A stretch of 64,000 nucleotides of DNA from Bremia lactucae (Eukaryota; Oomycota; Peronosporomycetes; Peronosporales; Peronosporaceae), in contig NC_090610.1 in NCBI RefSeq assembly GCF_004359215.1, forward strand, positions 8,707,517-8,771,516, in the 5' to 3' direction. This document shows positions 1-12,240 of the stretch, in pieces. A program made the position numbers and the translations under genes. Each line of letters begins with the position of its first letter. The stretch's first letter is position 1. The notes under the pieces are model-generated. The model made no database searches. It was given only the letters and a program-made list of their open reading frames with translations, and was not told the origin of the DNA.

Positions 1-494
1 GTACTTAAGGGGATGGTCAATTACTAAATAATAGTAATTAGACCCAACACTCGGGTGTGGTGCACATTTGTGACCAACCCTTGTGGATGTGATGCACATG
101 GGTGCATTCACATTAGGAGGGATGACGCCCAGCGTCATCCGTAATGACGGCTAGCGTCATCCGTTACGCGAGGTATCTATAAAGATACGCTCGCAATACA
201 TATTAAATGATATCTACAGAGATATCATTTTTATTGGTAAAAATAGGTACTTGCATTTAATTCTATTAAATACAAATCAGTCTGAAAATTACTACCTACT
301 TGGTAAGTGCGCACGAGGAGACGAATTACCGCTCCCGTGACGACACTTTACCAGAGTACTTAGTGTGTTGGGTGAGGTCGCTTGCGCACCCAACTACCTC
401 ACTGCACGCAAGAGAAGCAGGTTTAACGCTTCCTTGCTGTGCTAGGGTGTGTGCTTAAGTAGAGCGTGGCCGCATTACGACGTGCCCGCCTACA
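1..494 (+). mobile_element. Ty3/Gypsy LTR, family 2, cut by the left window edge
   Basis: This matches, end to end apart from the missing left edge, the LTRs at 24029-24510 and 31421-31920 and the reversed copy at 899-1369. Shared landmarks are a TGACG-rich palindromic block (about 120-170), the run from the GCGCACGAG block (about 308) to the GAGGTCGC block (about 374), and the terminal GCCCGCCTACA ending at 494. Its start lies outside the window, so it is unclear whether this is a solo LTR or one end of a full element. The sequence following it is not gag-like, which favours a solo LTR or an old 3' LTR. Confidence 0.75.
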
Positions 495-589
495 AATTGT
501 AGATGCTTCTGCATGATACCGTGCGAAAAAATACATTGTATTCTTGATTACGACAATACCTAGTGCGGCGTATTGGCCCAAGGATGTCA

Positions 590-3240
590 TACAAACGATT
601 AAAGTGTTAAATCGGCACAAAGTGGCCGGATGGACTCAACAATGACTTGATTAAAAGACACTCAGGCGTTGGTCGTACCTATGCTGCTGACTATCGGTAA
701 CGAGCTTCTTCAAGGCGGAAAGCCTCCTCTCTCGTTTCTTAAAGGGTTGATCATACTTCTTCAAAAATGGGCTTCTGATGGATTATCGTCCTATCGCGCT
801 CTTATGAAAGCGTAAAAACAAGGTTATTATCAAACTCGTATCGACGCGGGTACAACGCGTTTTCAGAGCGGTCTTTGGTGCTATGCAGCAAAGGTTTGTG
901 TAGGCGGGCGCTACTATAGCAGCCACGATCTACTTACGCACATACCTGCCGGCATGGTGAGGTTATTCGTGGGCGCCTAAGCGACTGCACCCATTAAGCC
1001 TAAGAACCTTAGCACAAGTGACATCACGGAAGCGGTAATCTAAATTCACTGTCGCACTTGTTCAGTTTAAAGACTGATTTATATAGTATCGAACTAAAAT
1101 GTAAATACCCTTCACTAATCAATGGATGCCACCTCTGTAGATATGCATCCCTACATTGCGAGCGTATTATTCGGAATACGGATGACGCTAGCCGTCATCT
1201 TACCGTTGTATATACACCTATATGCATCACAATTACAAGGGTGGTCCCTTTGTGCACCACACCCAAGTGCCAGGTCTAAATACACACATGAAGTAGCTAA
1301 CCATCCCGTTAAGTACAGAAAGTGTACATAGCGGGTTTGTAAAATAAAGGGCAATTTTAGCCCGTTACAGTTTGTACGTGGACGGCAGATGCAAAAAACG
1401 GTGATGATGATGATGGTCATACTCGAGACTGCGGACGACGAGCCGGTGCAGCCTGCGGAGATGAGTTGCGCAATTTTATTGTTAGACTTTCGCGAGGCTT
1501 ACGACAAAGTGTCCCGGAGTTTCCTGTTTGTCGCGCTCTCCCGTTTCAATTTCTCGGTGGCCTCTGTTTCGATGATTCGCAAACTTAACGTCTGTACAAC
1601 AGCACAATTCGTTGTCAAAGGAAATTTTTGCAACCGCAGGGACGAATCCGTGATCCGACAAGGGTGTCCGCTCGCTCCATTGCTCATCCAAGTCGCTACG
1701 GAAGTCCTTACGAAAGCGATTCAGCACGACGACGAATTTACTGGCACCGCAGTACCGCAAGGGGACGGGGCCGAACATTAGTTCTCGGCAACTCTGAACG
1801 ACTCGATGGTGTTTTTGCACGAGGGCGTCAACTGCCACGGGCGCTCCACGTCGTGCATCAATTTAACCGGCTATCGGGCCTAACTGTTCAAACAACAGAA
1901 AGCCACGTCACCTTTCCGAACACCGCAATTAATCTCGCAACTTATGATCGGGTGCCTGACTTCCAGCACTGGAACACGGTGTGTTATCTTGGCTATGCCG
2001 TAGGAATTGGTCTCCTCACAGACGTGAATTGGGCCGCACGTATTCGTAACATCTAATGGCTTTAGCTACAGCAACTTAGCTCGCGGCCAGCGAAGAGACG
2101 AGAGGACTGCTTCTTAATGTCATTTTGCTGCCGTCAATTCTCTCTTCGGCGGCAGTATATGAGACACCGGCGTGGGCCGATCAACAGCTATCGAACTTGC
2201 AGAAGCAACTTTTGTGGCGTCACTCCACAGATGTAGCGTCCAGTCGTCACAAGATCTCCTTAGAGCATTGATTCACACAAAAACAAGCTGATACGTTGGG
2301 GATGGTCTCAATTTGTAAGTGCAACGATTAAAATACGAAATACTTTGGCTCACCCAACGCCACGACATTTTCTCTATGGTTTGGTGAACTTGAGCCTTTG
2401 GAGGAGCAACTCCGGTTATGAGGGCAGACGTCTCGCCGCGTCAGCTTCCTGAAAAGCATTCCAGATCCCTATCCAGCGACTTCAATCCCTGCTCAGTCCG
2501 TGTTTGCTGTAAGTTCAGCTTGAGGGAGCAGAAGAGAGGCAAGTGTATCGGGCAGCGATAGCTAAACTGACGTCGGAAGTCATCAGCTGATATACTACCG
2601 GAGGAACGGTCGTAGAGATATCTAATTCTTGCCGCCTCCGATCATGGCGGAGGTGACATTGACTGAGAAATCCTTCAGGTCCACGTACTCTTGGGAGAAT
2701 ACCAGTGGATCCGGGACCTGTCGGGCACGATTTTCACGTCTCGCACATTCGCCAAAATTCGGCCATGTGCGATTGCTTCCCTAAGTGTGCATCGCATTGG
2801 GAGCAAAACAATTTTTCCGTGATTCTGACGACGGGAACAACGTTATATCACCAAGCCAAGCTCGGACGCTTAGGTCTCGCGATCCTGCTCAGAGTCCCGC
2901 GATTGGATTTAGGAGACTATATACATTTTTGGCCGGTAAAACACGATACTAAACGCGGTGCGGTGCCTACGCAGCCGCTGATGGTCGCGCACTGTGTACG
3001 AATACTCTCTGTTGGTCGCTACGAGATGTTAATGGATGCTATCGCTATGCTGCTCCAGATTGATCTGTCTCCCCTGCTGGGGTCAGAGCCTAATCGTGTC
3101 CTGCGGATGCGTCAAAGCGCGGTTTATACCTAGACATATGCGTTGGTCATCTCGCGGATGGCGCGGCTTACCGTTGCGCATCCGCTCCTTCACGGATTCC
3201 CATGGATCGATTTCGACACCGTGGTGACCATACACGTCCT
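590..3240 (+). mobile_element. LINE (non-LTR retrotransposon) remnant with reverse transcriptase
   Basis: Translated pieces follow the order of a LINE ORF2 reverse transcriptase. Around 640-790 there is a fingers-region block including FLKGLIILL; at 790-893 a DYRPIALL-like block in another frame; at 1375-1780 GRQMQKT, then LDFREAYDKVSRSFL and the QGCPLAPLL block; at 1780-2056 the thumb-side block with YLGYAVG and LLTDVNWAARI; at 2100-2280 a connection block. Several frameshifts and stops separate them, and no YADD catalytic box is visible where expected (about 1780-1830), so the copy is dead. Beyond about 2700 the coding match is weak. A solo LTR (899-1369) interrupts the reverse-transcriptase reading frame. 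Confidence 0.8.
899..1369 (-). mobile_element. Solo LTR (family 2) inserted in the LINE, with 5-bp target duplication
   Basis: Read on the minus strand this begins TGTAACGGGCT and ends GCCCGCCTACA, the same ends as the LTRs at 24029 and 31421. The 5 bp GTTTG occurs directly before it (894-898) and directly after it (1370-1374). Removing the LTR and one GTTTG rejoins the LINE reading frame exactly (Q-R-F-V then G-R-Q). No internal retroelement sequence is present, so it is a solo LTR left by LTR-LTR recombination after insertion into the LINE. Confidence 0.9.
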
Positions 3241-3724
3241 CTTATCTCTCATAAAACTACAGTTTTGGAGATACAGAGTTTCCGGCTTTACATTAGCTTC
3301 GATTGTGCGGATGCTTTAGGACTCCACGCGGGACAACGCCTGGCACGCCGCAGCGTTACAGCATTTCTGTACGGCGTGTGGCCATCGAAACGTACTAAGT
3401 CTGGGTCGTGTATCAAATAGACATAAAGCAGTTCAATCTTGACCATGAGGAATGGACAACTGGAAACAGCTGCCGCAAGTTGCCGTGCTGTCGCAGAGTG
3501 ACGGAGACAACGTAACACATTGTTTAGATGTGTCCAATCGCGCAAGCCTGTTGGCAGCATCTCATATGCCGCTGGACTAGAAAATAATGGGGGCACGGAC
3601 AGCTGCAGGGCATCCTTGTCGATTGTGCCAGCTGTAGCGCGCCTACCATATCCTAAGTCGTCCTGGACAAGCTCACACGCGTGCACCATACGAAGTTGAT
3701 TCATACGTCGCCGTGTAGCGACGC
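3241..3724. other. No gene recognised; possible LINE 3' tail
   Basis: Open frames exist on both strands (for example 3288-3704 minus) but they overlap each other, lack recognisable motifs and have stops nearby. The stretch may be the decayed 3' end of the LINE. Confidence 0.4.
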
Positions 3725-5760
3725 ATGTGGTTCATCCACAGTAGCGTCTGCGTTACTCGACTGTGGATGCAACGCAATAGGGTTACATTTCAGTACAATC
3801 AATTGTCTATTGATGTAAACGTATTCCCCACAGTAGACGCTAACGCGTCTACTGTGGGGAATAAGTCACCTTCTATTCCTATCGGACGTGCTTGGAATAT
3901 GTCATCTGCCGATGCCATTTCAGGCGACGGTGTCAAGTCACCTGCTTCACCAATTGCAGGTGACTCGTCCAAGTCACCGTCATCGCCATACTCAGTGCTA
4001 CTGTCGCAGGATCATCTGGCCGAGTCCGTTAAACCTTAGGGATCTAACATGACAACCAAAGAGGTCATGACGAGGTTGTTCGACTCGTCGGGCCTCTTTG
4101 GTGAGGATTCATTTGATGATGACTCCCTGCGCGACGATCACTTTAGTGCGTTAGTATGGGTCACGAGGAGCAAAAGGGATAAATGCTGGTGGTGGTGCTA
4201 GTTTGCCTCATTAGGAAGTGAGCAATTGTCAGGATCGCTGCGAGTGCAATGTTAGCATTAAAATTAGTACGAGCCAAAAAAGAGGGACCTCGATACGTTG
4301 CGGTTTGCTCCCGAAAGGAAGCCTTTGTTGCTTTCTAAGGGTCACCTAACTCGTTGGTTTAGTAAGACCAAATATCGATACTAAATTCCGTTCTTCGAGT
4401 CATCCAGGCTTCACAAACCTCGAGAGGACGAAACGCAATTCTTCGTCGATGCCTTTTTCCGGCATCGGTGGTACACGTGTAAGCGAGCAAAAGATGTCAA
4501 ACCTTTGTTCCAAGCTTGAGCAGCATTTGTTCGGAATTTGCAAAGCATAGACCGCGAGTCCTGGCTTGACAAACTGGATCTCTTCGTGTACGATTTAAAA
4601 ATCGGACCGTAGTCGGTGCACGCTAAAAGCTGCACCGTTTGTCTAGAGAAGCAGGGGCACCTTGCTTCTCGTAGGAGGGAGCTCATGTTCATGCTATTTT
4701 TAGGGTGCAAGCTATTTATCTAAGGAAGCATATTCCCTTAAAGATCCTCATTTAAAGATGCTCACCTCTTACGAATTGCGCCAAGGAGTTGAGAATCTTC
4801 GATCCTTTTACAAGTGCGAAAAGCGCTCGTTTTCTAATGAACCCTCTGTCGAGGAGGATGGGTCTTGTCGTACTGTCGTACGAGACCCAGAACGTCCATC
4901 ATCAGGTGGGAACGAGGTTCTCAACTATCATGCGAGGGTGGATACCCTCGCCAACGATCGAGAAAACTCGTTCGAACCCCATTTACCTCACGGTGGTTCG
5001 AGAAGCGTTCAACAAGAAAACACTTCTCACCACTTGAATCCGTCAAGGCGGAGGAAAAATCGGGTTCGCCTCGTTTTACGAACTCGAATTATAATCGTGA
5101 TTTGGATTACACCCGTTCACTTTTAGTGGGAGGACATTGATAACGAGCGAATCCGTCGCCGCGAGTTAGCGGTGACAATTGATAATATTTCTCGTGACCA
5201 GTTGATAAATTGTGCGCAGGTTGCGACTGATCAACTGGCGAACGAAAGGACACGTCAGTCCCTTCAAAACAAGCTGGTGACAGCTCGTTTGAAAATTCTT
5301 TCATTGAAAGAAAGAGTGGATCGTCTGGTTCACGAGAATCAGTCTATGTCCTGAGACCGTGAGGCTTTGGTTCGGCACCATCAGGCTTTGGCGGATGCCT
5401 TCGACCGTTCCGCTGTAATCCGATCTCGGAAGAAGCTTCGTACTGATGGTACGGGCGGAGACGCCCAACACAAAACGCCTAATAACGAGTCATCTCGATC
5501 GTGTTTGGCGATGTAGAACACAAAAAGGGCCGATATACCTGTGCAGTAATTATCACTCCTACATTCGTCAGTACATGTTTTGGTAGGAAGAACAATAATG
5601 CTCTCACTAAAGAGGAGATTGACATCTCCGCAGTGCGAACCAGTCGCACTATAAAAAAAACGGGTCAGCAGGTGATTCCTGCTGGCTAGAGAAGCAGTGG
5701 TCCGTTTCTTACAGAAATCCATTGATGATGCGGTGGACCGACAGAAACAGAACTTTGACA
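3725..5760 (+). other. Unrecognised, decayed coding-like region rich in hairpins
   Basis: A series of short plus-strand frames reads like one or more decayed proteins. 3725-4039 (104 aa, ATG start) has three KSPxxP-type repeats (KSPSIP, KSPASP, KSPSSP). 4049-4203 (ATG start) is acidic, with a DDDSLRDD patch. 4758-5126 is polar. 5172-5354 looks like a coiled coil (heptad-like LVTARLKILSLKERV). Perfect or near-perfect inverted repeats recur: 3823-3840/3845-3862 (18 bp), 4056-4064/4093-4101 and 5198-5206/5230-5238. I do not recognise the family; a repeated mobile-element protein is the most likely explanation. Confidence 0.4.
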
Positions 5761-6127
5761 AAAGTGGAAGAGCAAACGTAATATTTCATAGATCTTAATG
5801 ACCTAGTCCTACTGTCTACGGATAAACTAGTACAATTGTTTTCGTTGCTGATTTTTTCGGCACCATTATCAAAGTCAGTAACGGCAAATTGTCCTTATTA
5901 CGCTAGGAGTGACCGCATGGATTTGAGCGACTTAGGTTGATTAGCACCACCAAGACTTAACAAGGTCCATGGCTTTTTGTCTTCATACTGAGTTTGTCCA
6001 CTTCAATGTTGAATTAATCAACATTAGTATTCTTCGGATTGTCCTAAGGGCCAATGCATGATGAGCAACAGCTGATAGGTTCTTTGCTCGAGCAAGTTCC
6101 TCCCCCCCTTGAATACGAGTCATTCTC
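5761..6127. other. No gene recognised
   Basis: AT-rich sequence with frequent stops in all frames. The right boundary is where similarity to the gag leader of the family 1 elements starts (about 6128). Confidence 0.5.
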
Positions 6128-6217
6128 AAACGTGATGCGTATTTCCATTATCATCTAAGATATCCATGTTAGATGATGGAACTGTGGTCCTTGGATGGAC
6201 TACAAAGTGCTACCAGG
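6128..6217 (-). pseudogene. Gag N-terminal stub of a minus-strand Gypsy element
   Basis: On the minus strand this matches the leader and first gag codons found next to the LTR at 39624 (MDILDDNGNTHHV-type start) and the LTR at 49112. The match stops at about 6128. Only the start of gag survives beside its 5' LTR (6218-6646). Confidence 0.65.
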
Positions 6218-6646
6218 TATAACGGGGCACTGCCGACTTGTACTGCTTCGGTACAAGTCCACTTCGCACTGCCTCAGTGCGAGTGGTGCCTTACGTCACA
6301 TCAAGTACACTAGTACGTGCAGATGAAGACTCTCTTCAAATAAAGAGGGTCAATTAGAAACTGTATTATTATTATTAAGCTCTTATGTTCTATCTACTTA
6401 TTACTAACTTAATTATAAACTAATTTAAAACATGTAATTAAGTCTTATCTGGCTATTTCATTGCGCGCGTCCAGCGCTGACTGGACCGCGGAGAAAGTCG
6501 ATATAATGGTCTATATCTATCAATGGATAAGTCTTTAGAATATTTCCATGTAAAGTAATAGTCTCCAAATATTATCTACCTTTAAAATAACGTATTAATT
6601 TACATACTTAAAGTGTTAATTTCATGTAACGATACACCCCGTTTCA
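6218..6646 (-). mobile_element. Ty3/Gypsy LTR, family 1 (5' LTR relative to the minus-strand gag stub)
   Basis: It aligns along its full length with the LTRs at 39624-40236 and 49112-49612: two adjacent stem-loops at 6236-6285, the ATAATGG(T)CTATATC block near 6510 and the terminal CACCCCGTT. The terminal TG has mutated to TA (6218-6219) and the other end reads GTTTCA instead of GTTACA. It is degenerate and no target duplication was found. Confidence 0.85.
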
Positions 6647-7287
6647 TCGGCAGCCTTTTGAGCGATCTGTCAAGAAACAAAAGTCTGAGTTTCTGCAGCT
6701 TTTTCGTATTTCGGGCTCTGGTAACGTTTTATTGGTGAGCATATATAATCACTTAAGATATTTTTGTCGTTTACGCTTTCGTTCAAGTGTTTAACGAACA
6801 CTAGGAACATTTGCTCAACTTTAAACCGTTACAATTTAAGTTTTGAATTGCAGCACAAACGATAAAGAAATAAAAGGAGGCTAGCGACGAGAAGAGGTAC
6901 TTTATGTCACGTACGGTGTGCCTAAGAGATTGTTCAGATCGCGCTGCACGAAAATGGTGCGCGCGGGATCCTTGCAGCTACCGCCCACTTCTTAACAACA
7001 CCTTTTGCGATTACTCTCGGCAATGTTTGTTATTGTTATTACAATACGTTACTTTTTGGTTTTTTGTGGAAATTTATATCTGTAGACAAAATTCCACTTT
7101 TAGAGGTGTATCCGTAGCTTAAATTGGGTGTGTGTCCGCAGCAATTCTTAAGAATAATGTTAAAGTTAAGATATTGTCTTCATCCATTGGCTGGTTTAAG
7201 GTTTTCACATTTCAGTCGATAATCGACTCGATTTGAATGCTCGTGGCCAGAGCTCGCAAACCTTTCGCAAGCATCTACCTCCGAGCC
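6647..7287. other. Intergenic region upstream of the thioesterase gene
   Basis: No convincing gene. An ATG-started frame at 6904-7122 (72 aa) has no recognisable motif and atypical composition. Promoter elements of the downstream gene should lie here, but I could not assign one with confidence. Confidence 0.5.
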
Positions 7288-8166
<879 letters not shown>

Positions 8167-8509
8167 TGCGGATCGAGATGCAACACATAACTTTTTTGGA
8201 TTCATTGCACTACATCATATGAACTAGGACGGTTTTAAAAACACTAAATTTCTGAAACAAGGATTCGGCATTGGTCTTATTTTTGAGATTTTCAGCTTTA
8301 GCAGTAAAATAGTGTTTCGATTTGTTGGCGTCAACTTAATTGACTTGAGTGAACTCATGATAAAATGACGAAAGACCAAATCGAATGCTAAAAAACACTG
8401 CAAGCTATCTTAACCACCTTATGCGTATGGACTACTTGTGTCTGCCTAATACGGGTTCGACATTATTCAGGCTGCAAACAAACCAAAAATATCAATAAGT
8501 CCCGCCTCA
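8167..8509. other. Convergent 3' intergenic region
   Basis: AT-rich sequence between the 3' ends of two convergent genes. No open frame of note; probably the two 3' untranslated regions. Confidence 0.6.
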
Positions 8510-9161
8510 CTACAATTGATCTGCAAGTACAAAAACAACAACGCACTTTATGGTGACGCGAAGGTTGCTGCCCTTCGGCACGTCAAACTTCTTTGGGTGC
8601 GTGCGAAAGTGGTTAAGAATATTGGACACGTCGAGTCCTTTTTGAATCGCTACATTGGTCTTTTTGAGGTGCTTGCGCGCTGCTGACGTCTTATAGGGTC
8701 GCAAGCTCACGATTGGAACGTTTTTTTTGCCATTCTTGCCAGAAACTACTAGCCCAGGCCGCCGTTTGTTGATTACGGTTTGGCGTTTGGCTGACGCTAA
8801 GGCCGTGTTGACCTTTGCACGCTGTTTATCGTCCACAGAATATAATTCAGCCTATATCCTCTGTTTGAGCTTTATATTCACGTACAGCGGCCTTTGATAC
8901 AGGAACAATAATTGTCTTTTTGACGTTTTGTTTCTTATGGCTCTGTTTCTTGGACTTGTTCGGCGCAATCTGAGTCTTCTTTTTGTCGGTTGCCTTGACC
9001 ATTAATTTGTGCGTTTTCGCCTTTTGAATAAGCGCATCTACAAAGGGCATTGTAACATACTTTTGAAAGCAAAGCAAAAAGTAAGCAAGGTCATCACCTA
9101 GAGGGAGGGCAAGCTTCTCCTCCGCAGAGATACCAAGCGAAAAGCCTCCGGGTGTCGCCAT
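8510..9161 (-). CDS. Lysine-rich hypothetical protein (2 exons)
   Basis: I do not recognise this protein. The ATG at 9161 opens a frame that stops at 8847. A second frame to 8510 joins it through a 64-bp intron (8822-8885, GTACGT donor, CAG acceptor) that restores phase, giving about 195 aa. The size matches the introns of the neighbouring thioesterase gene. The N-terminal 45 residues are ordinary globular sequence (GDDLAYFLLCFQKYV). Residues 50-90 are a lysine run typical of a nucleolar or RNA-binding tail. The second half is again basic (INKRRPGLVVSGKNGKK, then a KTSAARKHLKK stretch). A 34-bp intron with the same donor and an acceptor at 8852 would also keep frame but is implausibly short. 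The exact C-terminus is uncertain. Confidence 0.6.
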
Positions 9162-9285
9162 ATGTTATGGAAGGGTTTTTGAGATATTTACTACTTTTTA
9201 GTGGGTACTGGTTACACTCGGACTTAATAGGATTACGAAGTCACGATTACAAATCCGTTACGTCTAATTGTGAACAAAGCGTTAA

Positions 9286-11108
9286 TTAAAGTACACTGGT
9301 TCGGCTGGACCGAAGACGGAGATGCTTCTTGAAGATTGGTGCAGCCACACGTTTCCAATTCTCTGGCCAGCGCTGCAGAAAAGTGATTAATTTGAAGGTC
9401 AGCGCATTAAAGTCGAAGCACACGCACCTTCACTGTTTTCAGCGACGTCCGGAGATGGTCAAGCTGTCTAGTATTTTTAGGGTAGCCCTGGAGTAGATCA
9501 AAGAGCTGAGCTGAAAGTTGCTCTGATGAGTTAAAGACAAGGCCATTTCTACACAAGCAAATGAGCTAAGCGCTGTTTTGAAAATTCAAAAAGACCCTAC
9601 TATTCAAACGTACATGCCGTGCTGAACAAGCTCGTCCAAGCAATTAAATCCAATGGCACATACTGGAAGCTCACAGCCAAACATGTCTAGTACTTTCATG
9701 GGCAAATCTAGACCCGAAGACGACGTGTGTAGGCAAACTCCTACGTCCGCAGTGCCCAAAAGAAGTGGGTAGTCGCTTGCTTCAAGCCACCTGACAATAA
9801 TATTAAAAGGTGTGACATATTTTTTGCCATTAAATCGACAAGTGTCCAAGCATACATTGTGGCAATTCGTATGCGTTGGAATGCAAGCGTCTGGATTTTC
9901 TCGAGATACATGGCTTTTTGAGGACCCTTTCCAGTCACCACTACAAGAAGATTAGGAAATTCTGTCACGTCGAGCGAAGAGGTGCGGGCATTTAAATGTT
10001 CGAGTGCCGACAAAAGAATTCCAAAATCTTCGTCCGCAGTCCAGCTCGTCGAGCTGATAACCATAGCCGGACGGTTGTCGCGTGATTGTACGACATCCTT
10101 GCCGTTCAATCCAGTGAAATGGCAATTTTTTTGTTTTCGCGTCAGCAGAGTATCTTCAATATTAGCCTGCTTCTCCCATGCAACGAGCTGTATATTTATC
10201 CAAAATACAAAATTTCCACATAAGCAAATTCAATAGTAATAAAAAAATACCCAAAACTATGTACGTCATTGCAATGTTGCAACTGGTCGCCGACGCGAGT
10301 AAGCAATTCGTGTTGCAACTCGAGCGTAGTGGGTTTGAAAAAGGGCGGAGGCTTGTCGTGAAGTACAGTAGCTTTAATTTGCCACGTCTCATGAAGCCAC
10401 ATCTGCATCACGTGCGTGACACAAAAATTTGCATCGGCCTTGCGCCCAAATACGCGCTCTACCCATTTGGCCACCTATAATTCATGTTAGAATTGAAATA
10501 AGAATAGTACGTTATATTATCTCAGTTTCTCTCACCTTGACCAATGGGTGTCCTTTACCAATGGATATTGCCAACAAAGTGTACCCCAGATTATGCCAGT
10601 CAATTACAAACTTGGCGCCCTTGAGTCGACAGCAAAGCCAAACGACCACGAAAGTTGGGATTCTGTAATGCAAAAGGCCCACAAAAAAATGGCTTAGAAG
10701 GCGGCTACGTATGTGATCTTTATTGCATCTTTTATACGTTGGCGGGTTCTGCAGCAGCACGAGGTCCAAGCTGCCGACCGTGACCAGAAGCAGCCAGAAG
10801 AGCTGCAGCAGCTGTAAAAATACCTTCATCGGAGCCACAAGTACAAAGAATTTGCGTGGAAGACGTTGTAAAAGCGGAGAGAATGTCAACACGTTAATAT
10901 TGCTCTGGCGCGCAACATCGGGCACGCAGCTCTCGCCCGCGTACCCAAGCAACGTCACACGCAGATTTGACGACAAGCGCGCTAGAGATAGCGCATGGTA
11001 TTGCATTCGTGGACTACGGCCAACGTCTCCTAGCACCATTACAACGGCATGACGCGTGGGCTCGCGACGAGAAACATGCGGCTTTTTGACCGACGGTCGA
11101 CGTCGCAT
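9286..11108 (-). CDS. ALG1: Chitobiosyldiphosphodolichol beta-mannosyltransferase (6 exons)
   Basis: ALG1 adds the first mannose, from GDP-mannose, to dolichol-PP-GlcNAc2 on the cytosolic face of the ER during N-glycan precursor assembly. Exons on the minus strand are 11108-10536, 10474-10265, 10187-9856, 9790-9614, 9548-9428 and 9372-9286; all splice sites are GT-AG and the phases close to 499 aa. Recognised blocks are [20 protein letters not shown] at the N-terminus, [25 protein letters not shown], the [20 protein letters not shown] block, VTGKGP, and the GT family 33 signature [19 protein letters not shown] with the [11 protein letters not shown] block. A hydrophobic stretch ([20 protein letters not shown], residues about 98-117) could be a membrane contact. 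Hand-placed splicing reproduces the family sequence without gaps, so the model is firm. Confidence 0.94.
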
Positions 11109-11244
11109 TGATAAAGCAGTGACGTCTTTTTTTTGACCAATTAAAATAGGAATTTGAACGATACGGTGTTTTTTTTTTTAAAGAAGTAATACTGGGCTAA
11201 TGTATGTAGATTAATATTGTACATCTCCGTATCCAGTCATAAAG

Positions 11245-12237
11245 TCAAATTGAGGCACCAGCGCTAGTGCTGCCTAACAGCAGTTTGTTCATGGAAGGCA
11301 ACGACTCAGTGTCAGACGTGGCACGTGGGCTCGTTGGCGGTAAACTGTCGAATGATTGCAGTGGCGTCATTGAGAGTAGTCTCGTGTTATCCTCTAGAAG
11401 AGGCTGCGACACCATTTTGGCCACAATGGGTTCATTTAAAGAAATCAAAACTTCCCCAATAGAAGCCCCTTGTGCGCTCAAGTCACACACTCCATCATCT
11501 TTGTACTGCTTTATCAATTGCCGTGGACTTGAGTTTGTCGATGCGAGTCGTTTACGAGGTGATACGGTCGCAAGTTGTTGTTGCAAGGGGTTTTGTGCAG
11601 TGGGAGTGACGCTAGCACCTTGTGCCACGAGTCGAGCACGCTCCTTTTGAATCTGTACTTCGAAGTAGGGTACCGTTTGATTCAAACGAGCTAACTTTGT
11701 AAAGAACTTTTGCGCGTGGGTGCGCACTTGTGTCGATGTGCGGGTGCCAATAAGACGGGCAATTTCGCCCCATGCAGGACCTTGATAGGTCTCCAGGCCT
11801 TGTAAAAACCTATGATGCTCTTCAATCTTCCAACGGCCAATAGCAAGCTGCTTCGTACGGCGAAGGAGTGTCGGCCTTGTAGCCTTTTGATGGTGATTAG
11901 TAGAAGTTTGGTCGAGAAGCTCCGTGTCATAAGGCGAAAGAGGTCGAGAATAGTTTGGTAACGAGTGAACCCCACGAATCTGTAGCGGCTGCAATAGTGG
12001 CTCGCCAGTCCATATATAGGGTGGTGCTGGCATCGTCGTGTGCATGGAGGCAGAGGAGTCGATTTGATGGCTCGGGCTTAACTCATTTGTAATGGGGGCA
12101 TCGTGTAGCCATCCATTCCACGTTTGTGGCTGTTGTGCCGAGTCTTGTAGAGGGAACCACCCTGTTTGAGACTGCGTCGACGAATGTACAGCATACCCAG
12201 GCTGCTGCCAATCTGGGCGGTTAACGCCATGATACAT
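11245..12237 (-). CDS. MYB-like DNA-binding protein, SHAQKYF class
   Basis: A single-exon protein of about 330 aa (ATG at 12237; a GTG one codon upstream is not needed). The one MYB repeat lies near residues 112-168, with the W-based hydrophobic core (GRWKIEEHHRFLQGL and AWGEIARLIGTRT) ending in the TQVRTHAQKFFTKL recognition helix. That is a variant of the SHAQKYF signature that defines a plant and oomycete single-MYB class, so this is probably a sequence-specific nuclear transcription factor. The flanks are low-complexity (Gln, Ser and Pro rich), as in activation regions. It lies 136 bp upstream of ALG1 in the same orientation. The target genes cannot be read from the sequence. Confidence 0.88.
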   Translation of the reverse strand: MYHGVNRPDWQQPGYAVHSSTQSQTGWFPLQDSAQQPQTWNGWLHDAPITNELSPSHQIDSSASMHTTMPAPPYIWTGEPLLQPLQIRGVHSLPNYSRPLSPYDTELLDQTSTNHHQKATRPTLLRRTKQLAIGRWKIEEHHRFLQGLETYQGPAWGEIARLIGTRTSTQVRTHAQKFFTKLARLNQTVPYFEVQIQKERARLVAQGASVTPTAQNPLQQQLATVSPRKRLASTNSSPRQLIKQYKDDGVCDLSAQGASIGEVLISLNEPIVAKMVSQPLLEDNTRLLSMTPLQSFDSLPPTSPRATSDTESLPSMNKLLLGSTSAGASI

Positions 12238-12240
12238 CAC

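Noticed and set aside
6904..7122. 72-aa Cys-rich ATG frame
   Set aside because: No motif or signal peptide; composition and position suggest chance in the thioesterase upstream region.
8847..8852. Programmed +1 frameshift at UGA (antizyme-like)
   Set aside because: The protein has no antizyme features, and a normal 64-bp GT-AG intron explains the frame change.
11267..11650. 127-aa plus-strand frame
   Set aside because: Antisense to the MYB-like gene.
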